NCBI RefSeq assembly: GCF_026125825.1
Contig: NZ_JAHCKK010000024.1
Location: forward strand, 1 to 50,608
Direction of reading: 5' to 3'
Source of the DNA: Hydrogenophaga sp.
GTDB taxonomy: Bacteria > Pseudomonadota > Gammaproteobacteria > Burkholderiales > Burkholderiaceae_C
Length of the DNA stretch: 50,608 bases
Each line of letters begins with the position of its first letter. The stretch's first letter is position 1. Below are positions 16,053 to 24,470 of the stretch, in pieces. The notes beneath the pieces were generated by a model, which did no database searches, was not told where the DNA came from, and saw nothing but the letters and a program-made list of their open reading frames with translations. Position numbers and translations under genes: made by a program.

Positions 16053-16850
16053 TCAAACAGCGGCGGGGCTTGGCTGCCGCGGCACGTCGATCAGCTGGTG
16101 TGGCAGAAAGCCGTCCTGCTCGTTCTTCACCGCGTAGCCCAAGGGGTTGGCCACGATGCGGCAACGCCCGACCTGCACGTCGGTGGGGCAGTGCAGGTGA
16201 CCGTGCAGCCAAAGGTCGGCCTGCGCCAGCCAGGCGTCCAGCCCGTTGCAGAAGCCGGCCGTGCCCGGGGTCAGGCCGTAGCGTGGGTCGGCGCTGTGCA
16301 GGGTGGGCGCAAAGTGGGTGACCACGACAGTGGGGCCGTCGAACGGCTCGGCCAGGGCACCGCGCAGCCAGTGCTGGCACTCCAGGGCCAGGGCGCGCAT
16401 GGCCTCGGCGTCGAAAAGCCGGCCATCGCGCTGGCCCGCCATGCGGGCGAGGTAGTGGTTGGCGGCGCGGTAGGCTTTCTCGCGCTCGCCGAGCGCGTCG
16501 TAGTCGCTCCACAGGGTGGTCCCCACGAATCGCACCCCCTGCGTCAGGTGCGTCTCGCGTTCCAGCCAGATCAGCCCCAGGCGTTCGCAGGCGGCGCGCA
16601 GGCGATCGTGGGCCTCGTCGACGTCGAGCGCGTCGTATTCGTGGTTGCCCGGCACGAACAGCACCGGCACCGGCCAGTCGGCAAAGCGGCCCAGGCCCCA
16701 GTCGGGTTCGCTCATGGCGCTGCCGTCCCGGCGCAGTTGGTACGAACCCACATCGCCGGCCAGCACGAGCAGATCGGCGCCAGGTGCGGGTGCGGGGATG
16801 AATTCGGGGTTGGCTTCGAGGTGCAGGTCGCTGAGCAGCTGGAGTTTCAT
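16053..16850 (-). CDS. Metallophosphoesterase
   Basis: This 265-residue calcineurin-like phosphoesterase has the motif series SDLHLE (7-12), GDVG (32-35), GNHEYD (68-73), THFAPT and GHLHCPTD. These supply the Asp, His and Asn ligands of a two-metal site. Members hydrolyse phosphodiesters or phosphomonoesters; the substrate here is unknown. The ATG at 16850 begins the MKLQLLSDLHLE motif; the reading frame stays open a long way upstream because it is a shadow of the LysR gene. It lies 23 bases downstream of the LysR stop on the same strand, so the two may be cotranscribed. Confidence 0.88.
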   Translation of the reverse strand: MKLQLLSDLHLEANPEFIPAPAPGADLLVLAGDVGSYQLRRDGSAMSEPDWGLGRFADWPVPVLFVPGNHEYDALDVDEAHDRLRAACERLGLIWLERETHLTQGVRFVGTTLWSDYDALGEREKAYRAANHYLARMAGQRDGRLFDAEAMRALALECQHWLRGALAEPFDGPTVVVTHFAPTLHSADPRYGLTPGTAGFCNGLDAWLAQADLWLHGHLHCPTDVQVGRCRIVANPLGYAVKNEQDGFLPHQLIDVPRQPSPAAV

Positions 16851-16873
16851 GCGCGCATTGTGGTCCAGCGTGC

Positions 16874-17884
16874 TCAGACCTTGGGCAGGCGGGGGCGTTG
16901 AGACGGCGGGGCGTTGGTGGGCGGGGCAGGGCGAAAGCCGATCTTGGCGGCACGCGCCACCGTTTCCCGCAACCAGCGGTGCGCGGCGTTCTGGGTGGCC
17001 TGGCGGTGCCACAGCGAGTCGACGTGCACGGCGGGCACCTGCAGTGGCAGGTCGCACAGGGCCAGCTCCTGCTCCATGCCGGTGGCCCCGACGAAATGGC
17101 GCGGCAGCACCGTGAGCAGGTCGGTGGTGGCCACCACCCGGCCGGCGGTGAAGAACTGGTTGACGGTGATCACCACACGGCGCTGGCGCGACACAGCCGC
17201 GAGAGCCTCGTCCACGAAGCCGAAGGGGCGTCCCGAAAAGCTCACCAGCATGTGTCGCGCATCGCAATAGCTGTCCAGGCTCAGCGGCCGGCCCGCCAGC
17301 GGGTGCCCCCGCCGCATGACCACCACGTACTCGCCGTCGTACAGGCGCTGGTGGTGGAAGTGCGGGTCGTTCTCCTGCAGGTGCATGGCGCCCAATTCGG
17401 CCAGCACGCCAGGAAAATGCCCGATCGCCAAATCCACGGTGCCCGACTCCAGCAGGCCGCGCGGGTCGCGTGTGGTCAGTGGCAGCACGCGCAGGTTCAC
17501 GCCGGGCGCCTCGCTCTCCAGCAGGTCCATCAGCCCGGGGATGAGTTTGGCGGCGGTTGCGTCGGCCATGGCGAGCACGAAGGCGTTGCGCGCGCTCGAC
17601 GGGTCGAAGGCGCCCGGGGCGAGCGACTCGCGCAGCATGTGCAAGGCATCGCGCACCGTGGGCCACAGGGCCAGCGCCACGGGCGTGGGCTCGACGCCGT
17701 AGCCCGAGCGGCGCACCAGCTCGTCGCCCAGCACCTCGCGCAGCCGGCGCAAGGCGTTGCTCACCGCCGGCTGCGTCATGGCCAGATTCTGGGCCGCGCG
17801 GGTGAGGCTGCGCTCGGTCATCACCTCGTCGAACACGCGCAGCAGGTTCAGGTCAAGGGTGCGGAAATTCAGGGCATTTATCAC
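16874..17884 (-). CDS. LysR-family transcriptional regulator
   Basis: This 336-residue LysR protein has the HTH FDEVMTERSLTRAAQNLAMTQPAVSNALRRLRE at about residues 18-50, followed by an effector domain with IGHFPGVLAELGA and GRPFGFVDEAL. The style is that of the NodD/LinR-like branch. The start codon is GTG at 17884; the ATG inside it is out of frame. The dyad TCAC-CTAA-GTGA overlaps the start codon, which suggests autorepression. A basic, Pro-rich tail extends past the normal domain end. It is divergent from the unknown membrane protein at 17987. Confidence 0.9.
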   Translation of the reverse strand: MINALNFRTLDLNLLRVFDEVMTERSLTRAAQNLAMTQPAVSNALRRLREVLGDELVRRSGYGVEPTPVALALWPTVRDALHMLRESLAPGAFDPSSARNAFVLAMADATAAKLIPGLMDLLESEAPGVNLRVLPLTTRDPRGLLESGTVDLAIGHFPGVLAELGAMHLQENDPHFHHQRLYDGEYVVVMRRGHPLAGRPLSLDSYCDARHMLVSFSGRPFGFVDEALAAVSRQRRVVITVNQFFTAGRVVATTDLLTVLPRHFVGATGMEQELALCDLPLQVPAVHVDSLWHRQATQNAAHRWLRETVARAAKIGFRPAPPTNAPPSQRPRLPKV

Positions 17885-17892
17885 CTAAGTGA
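17881..17892. promoter_or_regulatory. TCAC-N4-GTGA dyad over the LysR start codon
   Basis: The sequence TCACCTAAGTGA covers the LysR start codon. It is a candidate autoregulatory site or translational control element. Confidence 0.35.
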
Positions 17893-17927
17893 ATATAAGA
17901 CATCACAAAGATAAAGTGGATAAATAC

Positions 17928-17941
17928 TAGGGCAAACCCTA
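17928..17941. promoter_or_regulatory. TAGGG-N4-CCCTA dyad upstream of the 192-residue protein
   Basis: The dyad TAGGG-CAAA-CCCTA lies 46 bases before the ATG at 17987, and a TAATAT hexamer overlaps its right end. The same arm sequences and spacing occur at 34730-34743 ahead of the cyanate operon, so one regulator may bind both. Confidence 0.5.
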
Positions 17942-17986
17942 ATATTCGGCTGTCCAAAAGACATTTTTCTATTTCTGGAGTTCGCC

Positions 17987-18565
17987 ATGAGCACATACGC
18001 ATCCCTTCCTTCCGCCCCGCTGGGCCTGCGCCCGGCATCCACGCCCGCGCAAAAGGGTGTCGACGGCATTCAGCGCCGCAGCGACAGTGCGCGTGGTCTG
18101 TCCGTCATGCTGTTGGCCGCCGTCGTGGCCGCGATGGTGGTCGTCGCCGACCGCCTGATCAGCACCTGGGCCGATGGCCAGCTCTTCCTGGCCTGGGTCT
18201 TCCTGTGGGTGGTGGTCTTCGCCGGTATGGCGCTGTTCGCCGACACGGCCCGTTCGCTGGCCCGCCGCGCGGTGGTCGTGCTGGACGGCTGGTCGCAAGC
18301 CCTGGCCGAAGCGCGCGCCGAGACCCGCCTGTGGGAAATGGCCCGCATGGACCATCGCCTGATGAACGAGCTGATGGCCGCCCGCACCCGCGCCGCGGAC
18401 GAGAGCGAAGCCGCAGCGCCGGTGGTGAAGGCGACGTCCTTCACCGACGCCCTGGCGCCGCTGGGCCTGCCGGAGGCGACCCAGAGCGTTGAGCAGCCCC
18501 AGATGGGTTACTGGGAACGCCTGGGCACCGCCCGCGCCCGCAACCGCCTGATGTACTACATCTGA
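17987..18565 (+). CDS. Unknown two-helix membrane protein
   Basis: This 192-residue protein has a short cytoplasmic N-terminus and two transmembrane segments (about residues 38-57 and 66-85). A long soluble tail follows, with a probable amphipathic helix (residues 88-135) rich in Arg, Glu and Ala. The extreme C-terminus is WERLGTARARNRLMYYI, with a tyrosine pair. No family is recognised. The ATG at 17987 is preceded by CTGGAGTTCGCC, a good ribosome-binding site. A strong bidirectional terminator follows the stop. It is preceded by a TAGGG-N4-CCCTA dyad, suggesting regulated expression. Confidence 0.75.
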   Translation: MSTYASLPSAPLGLRPASTPAQKGVDGIQRRSDSARGLSVMLLAAVVAAMVVVADRLISTWADGQLFLAWVFLWVVVFAGMALFADTARSLARRAVVVLDGWSQALAEARAETRLWEMARMDHRLMNELMAARTRAADESEAAAPVVKATSFTDALAPLGLPEATQSVEQPQMGYWERLGTARARNRLMYYI

Positions 18566-18583
18566 GCGTTCCACGCGCCCATG

Positions 18584-18612
18584 AAAAAAGCCACCGGGTC
18601 CGGTGGCTTTTT
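18584..18612. terminator. Bidirectional intrinsic terminator
   Basis: The stem AAGCCACCG / CGGTGGCTT is flanked by A6 on the left and T9 on the right. It can stop transcription from the 192-residue protein gene (plus) and from pckG (minus). Confidence 0.88.
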
Positions 18613-18694
18613 TTTTGTCCTGGCCGGTGGGTCCTGGGCGCGCCGGTGAGCCGCAGATCGTGCGGGCCACCGGTGTGATCGAGTGCGGCCTGTC

Positions 18695-20554
<1,860 letters not shown>

Positions 20555-20920
20555 GGAGTCGCTCCAGAAGTTTGTAAACCGGCATGCCTCAGAGACACCG
20601 ACAGCCGCGGGCGTCATGCAGATGACGGGGCGGCTGTCCAGGGGATCCCTTCGGCAAAAAAGGGCGGTCGGCGCGTGGGGCTGCGTTGCGGATGGCGGGG
20701 CAGCAGGGGGAGATGAAACCCGGGTCGGTGGATCCGGACTTGATCAGCGTGTCGGCCAATGCCCCGATTTTAAGAAAGCACTCGCGCCGTTACGAGGCGG
20801 TTACATGCAAAACCCGCATAACGTGATGCATTAAACGGTTGGGCCTGGGGCGGGGGCAGCAACCAAAAGAAAGGCCGAAGGCCCCGTCGGGGCGTTCGGC
20901 CTGGCGGAACCGGCGCGGGT
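20555..20920. other. Non-coding gap upstream of pckG
   Basis: The 366-base gap should hold the pckG promoter. An AT-richer patch at 20770-20840 contains the short dyad GCAT-aacgtg-ATGC near 20816. The right end holds the terminator of the 47-residue protein. A 105-codon plus-strand frame here looks like noise. Confidence 0.5.
20861..20902 (-). terminator. Intrinsic terminator for the 47-residue protein gene
   Basis: A 14-position stem (AGGCCGAA...TTCGGCCT outer part, GCCCC/GGGGC inner part, one G-G mismatch) is followed on the minus strand by TTTCTTTT. It lies 18 bases past the stop codon. Confidence 0.8.
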
Positions 20921-21064
20921 TCAGGCCATGTAGATCGCGATGAAGGCCAGCAGGAACATCAGCACGCCACCGGCGACGGGCAGCACGACGGGCATGTAGG
21001 GAACGATGGACTCCACCATGTCCTGGGATGGCTCGCTGGGGGTGTTGTGGTTGTGGCTGGACAT
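20921..21064 (-). CDS. 47-residue single-pass membrane protein
   Basis: A short gene with all expected signals: ATG at 21064 with GGAG eight bases upstream, 47 codons, TGA, then a strong terminator. The protein has a hydrophilic His/Asn/Ser/Glu-rich start (MSSHNHNTPSEPSQDMVES) and one 24-residue hydrophobic helix from about residue 23 to the end, closing with IAIYMA. It lies 60 bases downstream of the thioesterase gene and may be the last gene of that operon. No family is recognised; its size and form resemble the small accessory subunits of membrane complexes, but nothing here names a partner. Confidence 0.72.
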   Translation of the reverse strand: MSSHNHNTPSEPSQDMVESIVPYMPVVLPVAGGVLMFLLAFIAIYMA

Positions 21065-21124
21065 GTGACGCTCCGTCAAAGGGTTCAAGACTGCCGGCAT
21101 TTTAAGGGATGCGGCCTGGCCGGC

Positions 21125-21553
21125 TCAGAGCAGGGCGTAGGTCGTGCTGGCGCGGCACACACTCTTGCCGTCGCTGGCGCCGCTGATGTCGATCTCGCCG
21201 AACACCAGGTTCTTGCCCGCGCGCACCACGCGTGCGGTGATGCGCGCGTCCTGCCCCGACAGCGGCTTGAGGAAGCTGGTGTTGAGCTGCACCGTGGTCA
21301 TGGGCCGGCGGGTGCCGAGCTGGGTGACGATGGCCAGCACCATGGCGGTGTCGGCGGCCGACATCATGGCCTGGCCGCACAGCATGCCGCCCACGCGCGA
21401 GAGCTGGTCGCTCTGTGGCAGGCGCAGGGTGACCTCGCCGTCGGCGAAGGACTCGACCCGCAGGCCCATGGCCTGGATCCAGGGCGCGAACCAGTCGCTC
21501 AGCAGGCCTTGGAGCCGTTCGATGGTGATGGGGGTCTCGGGGTTCTGCGTCAT
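21125..21553 (-). CDS. PaaI-family hotdog thioesterase
   Basis: This 142-residue protein has the hotdog fold of the PaaI/YigI group. The catalytic-region segment LSRVGGMLCGQAMMSAADTAM fills the place of the usual HxGxxF-G-hydrophobic helix, and TTVQLNTSFLKPLSGQDARI follows. The typical HGG is changed to VGG-MLCG, so the active-site water geometry may differ from PaaI. It probably cleaves an acyl-CoA; the substrate is unknown. The ATG lies 3 bases after the mechanosensitive channel stop, so the two are coupled. Confidence 0.85.
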   Translation of the reverse strand: MTQNPETPITIERLQGLLSDWFAPWIQAMGLRVESFADGEVTLRLPQSDQLSRVGGMLCGQAMMSAADTAMVLAIVTQLGTRRPMTTVQLNTSFLKPLSGQDARITARVVRAGKNLVFGEIDISGASDGKSVCRASTTYALL

Positions 21554-21556
21554 GGG

Positions 21557-23017
21557 TCAGTCCTCGCGGCGGAATTTGGTGAGCCAGTGGTCCATCAGCT
21601 TGCCGGCCGCCTCGCGCCCGCCCAGGCCGAAGGACAGGGCCACGGCCACGGCCACCGCGCCCAGGGTGAGGCCGAAGGCCAGGTTGACGATGTCGTCGGC
21701 GATGCCCATGGCGCGCAGGCCCATGGCGATCACCAGCGCCAGGATGGCAAAGCGCCCGATGCGCGCCAAGCCCTTCGTGCCGGGGCCGCTGGCGCGGTCG
21801 ATCGCGTCGTAGGCCAGGTTGGCCAGCCAGAAGCCGATCACCAGGATGGCCGAGCCCAGCAGGATGTCGCCACCGAAGCGGATGAAGCTGGCGACGATGC
21901 CGCTGACCTGCGTGAATCCGAGCTGCGCGGCTGCCTCCACCGTGGCGAACAGCATGGCGAAGAACAACACCACCCGACCCACGGCGGTGGAGGCGCTGGT
22001 GGTCTCGAAGGCATGGGCCATGTTCACGCGCGCCGGCAGGGTATCGAAGCCCAGCGTGGCCAGCAGCGTGGCCACCAGTTTGCTGGCGAACGACGCCACC
22101 AGCCAGGTGACCACCAGGATCAGCGCCGCGGCGATCAGGTTGGGCACGGCCTGCAACAAGGTGTTGAGCATGTCGGTCGCCGGGCGCGAGATGGCCTCGA
22201 TCTTGAGCGCGTCGAGCGCGGCGATCAGCGATGGCAGGAACACCGCCACGAACACCAGCATGCCGATCACCCGCGAGAGCTGCACCGTGTCGGCCAGCCC
22301 GGCGCGGTTGCCCAGCCGGTCCACGCCGGCGGTGCGGCTCAGGTGGGTGGTGAGGTTGCGCAGCACGGTGGCCACGATCCAGCCCACGCCGCCGATCACG
22401 AACGCGGCCACCGCGTTGGGCAGCATGTCCAGGGTCTTGGTAACCATGGCGCGCAGGGGTTCGAGCAGACCGTCCATCTGCAGCGCACCCAGGATGGCCG
22501 GCACGAACAGCAGGATCACGAGCCAGAACAGCGCGCCAGCCAGGCTGTCGCTGATGGGCGCCATGTCGGCGTGTTCGGAGAGCTTTTCGTCGAGCGTGGT
22601 CTTGTCCAGCACCTTCTGCGCCAGCGCGCGCACCACGCCGGCGACCAGCCAGGCCACCAGCGCGAGCAAGAGGCCGCCGAGCAGTCGCGGCGCGTACTCA
22701 AAGAGCTGGGTGGTGAAGACCGAGAACGGGCCGGAGACGATGGCGAGGTTCAGCGAGTTGAACACCGCCACCAGGGTCAGCAGGATCACGATCCAGAACA
22801 GCGCGAGGGCCACCGCGCCTTCGATGTCCACGTGTGTGTTGGTCAGTTTGCCGAAGCGGTGATTCACGCCCACGAAGCCCAGGCTCTTGCGCGTGGCCGC
22901 GCGCACCAGCACCGCGATCAACCAGCCAAGAATGAAGATGGCCAGCGCGCCGAGCAGCTGAGGGATGTGGGTCCCCAGCGTGCTTTGCAGCGAGTTCCAC
23001 AGCGTGTTGGTGTCCAT
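21557..23017 (-). CDS. Mechanosensitive ion channel family protein (CmpX/MscS-related)
   Basis: This 486-residue integral membrane protein has about 11 hydrophobic segments. They contain repeated copies of the conserved 'TM helix' motif: LPQLLGALAIFILGWLIA at the start, then APRLLGGLLLALVAWLVAG, LPNAVAAFVIGGVGWIVA and VPNLIAAALILVVTWLVA. The last helix region resembles the MscS pore (ALSFGLGGREAAGKLMDHW). Such repeats are found in CmpX-like proteins of the MscS superfamily, which act in osmotic release or envelope stress. The ATG is at 23017; the threonine ammonia-lyase stop lies 83 bases upstream. Confidence 0.87.
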   Translation of the reverse strand: MDTNTLWNSLQSTLGTHIPQLLGALAIFILGWLIAVLVRAATRKSLGFVGVNHRFGKLTNTHVDIEGAVALALFWIVILLTLVAVFNSLNLAIVSGPFSVFTTQLFEYAPRLLGGLLLALVAWLVAGVVRALAQKVLDKTTLDEKLSEHADMAPISDSLAGALFWLVILLFVPAILGALQMDGLLEPLRAMVTKTLDMLPNAVAAFVIGGVGWIVATVLRNLTTHLSRTAGVDRLGNRAGLADTVQLSRVIGMLVFVAVFLPSLIAALDALKIEAISRPATDMLNTLLQAVPNLIAAALILVVTWLVASFASKLVATLLATLGFDTLPARVNMAHAFETTSASTAVGRVVLFFAMLFATVEAAAQLGFTQVSGIVASFIRFGGDILLGSAILVIGFWLANLAYDAIDRASGPGTKGLARIGRFAILALVIAMGLRAMGIADDIVNLAFGLTLGAVAVAVALSFGLGGREAAGKLMDHWLTKFRRED

Positions 23018-23100
23018 GCCCTACCTCCTGTTCGCATTGGCCGTCGAGCGGCCGATGATGCCGGAGCCCTTGCCGCAGCGTCAACCGGGCGGCGCGCGAG

Positions 23101-24300
23101 TCAGAGCAGGGTGGTGTCGAAGCCCGCTTCGCGCAGGCGCTCGATGACCTGGTCGACGTGCTCGCGCCCGCGGGTCTGCAGCACGAGTTCGATGGCGACG
23201 TTCTGCGCCGCCAGCAGGGTGAAGGCGCGCTGGTGATGCACTTCGTCGATGTTGGCGCCAGCGTCGGCCACGGTCGCCGTGATGCGCGCCAGGTTGCCCG
23301 GCACGTCGCGCGCATTGACCTGGATGCGTGCCAGGCGGCCTGCGCGCACCATCCCGCGTTCGATGATGGAGGCCAGCAGCATCGGGTCGATGTTGCCGCC
23401 GCACAGCACCAGGCCCACGCGCTTGCCCGCGAAGCGCGCGGGATGCTTGATGAGCGCGGCCAGGCCGGCCGCGCCGGCGCCCTCCACCAGCGTCTTCTCG
23501 ATCTCCAGCAGCATCACGATGGCCTGTTCGATGTCGCCCTCGTCGACCAGCAGCAGGTCGTCCACCCGCTGGCGGATGATGGCCTCGGTGATCACCCCCG
23601 GCGTGCCCACCGCGATGCCTTCGGCGATCGTGCTCGTGCCCTGCGGCAGGTGGGTGCCCTTGATGGCGTTGACCATCGCGGGAAAGCGCTCGGTCTGTAC
23701 GCCCACGATCTCGATGTCGGGCCGGATGGCCTTGGCCGCCGTGGCGATGCCTGCGATCAGGCCGCCACCGCCGATGGCGATCACCAGCGTGTCCAGGTCG
23801 GGCTGCTCGCGCAGCATCTCCAGCGCCACCGTGCCCTGGCCGGCGACGATCGCTTCGTCGTCGTACGGGTGCACGAACACCAGTCCCTGCTGCTGCGCCA
23901 GTTCACGGGCGTGGGCGCGCGAAGCGTCCAGCGTGTCGCCGTGCAGCACCACCTCGGCGCCGAAGCCGCGCGTGCGCTCCACCTTCACGCCCGGCGTGAA
24001 GCGCGGCATGACGATCACCGCGCGTATCCCCAGCCGGTGGGCGTGGTACGCCACGCCCTGGGCGTGGTTGCCTGCGCTCATGGCCACCACGCCGCGCGAG
24101 CGTTCCTCGGGCGTGAGCTGCGCGAGCTTGTTGCAGGCGCCGCGTTCCTTGAACGAGGCCGTGTATTGCAGGTTCTCGAATTTCAGGAACACCTGACAGC
24201 CGGTGAGCTGGGAGATGGTGCGCGATTCGACGAAGGGCGTGTCGAGCACCTGGCCGGCCAGGCGACCAGCGGCGGTCTGGATGTCGTGTAGTTGCAGCAT
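23101..24300 (-). CDS. ilvA: Threonine ammonia-lyase with C-terminal ACT domain
   Basis: This 399-residue PLP enzyme deaminates L-threonine (or serine) to 2-oxobutanoate. PLP lysine K51 lies in TASFKERGACN, the phosphate-binding loop is IGGGGLIAG, and SAGNHAQGVAYHA is the asparagine loop. A single C-terminal ACT-like domain (about 325-399) reads ARIQVNARDVPGNLARITATVADAGANI. This is the shorter form with one ACT domain. It could act in isoleucine synthesis (ilvA) or in degradation (tdcB-like), and the symbol is therefore tentative. It begins a leftward run with the channel and thioesterase. Confidence 0.93.
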   Translation of the reverse strand: MLQLHDIQTAAGRLAGQVLDTPFVESRTISQLTGCQVFLKFENLQYTASFKERGACNKLAQLTPEERSRGVVAMSAGNHAQGVAYHAHRLGIRAVIVMPRFTPGVKVERTRGFGAEVVLHGDTLDASRAHARELAQQQGLVFVHPYDDEAIVAGQGTVALEMLREQPDLDTLVIAIGGGGLIAGIATAAKAIRPDIEIVGVQTERFPAMVNAIKGTHLPQGTSTIAEGIAVGTPGVITEAIIRQRVDDLLLVDEGDIEQAIVMLLEIEKTLVEGAGAAGLAALIKHPARFAGKRVGLVLCGGNIDPMLLASIIERGMVRAGRLARIQVNARDVPGNLARITATVADAGANIDEVHHQRAFTLLAAQNVAIELVLQTRGREHVDQVIERLREAGFDTTLL

Positions 24301-24470
24301 GGCGCGATTGTGTACCCACCGTGACGCTGTGGCGCCAGGCCAAAGCCTGACAAATTGCTCAGACCGTTCGTATCACTCTCTTCCATGATTCATCAAGCTG
24401 GGTTATGGTCCGCTGAAATGTCGGCTCCCCTGGCATGGCGTCATGGGAAGGCATTCCTGGAGGTGTCTGG

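Noticed and set aside
21047-23236. Plus-strand open frame of 729 codons opposite the mechanosensitive channel
   Set aside because: Composition is His/Gln/Gly-rich with no domain, and the opposite strand carries a clear membrane protein and thioesterase.
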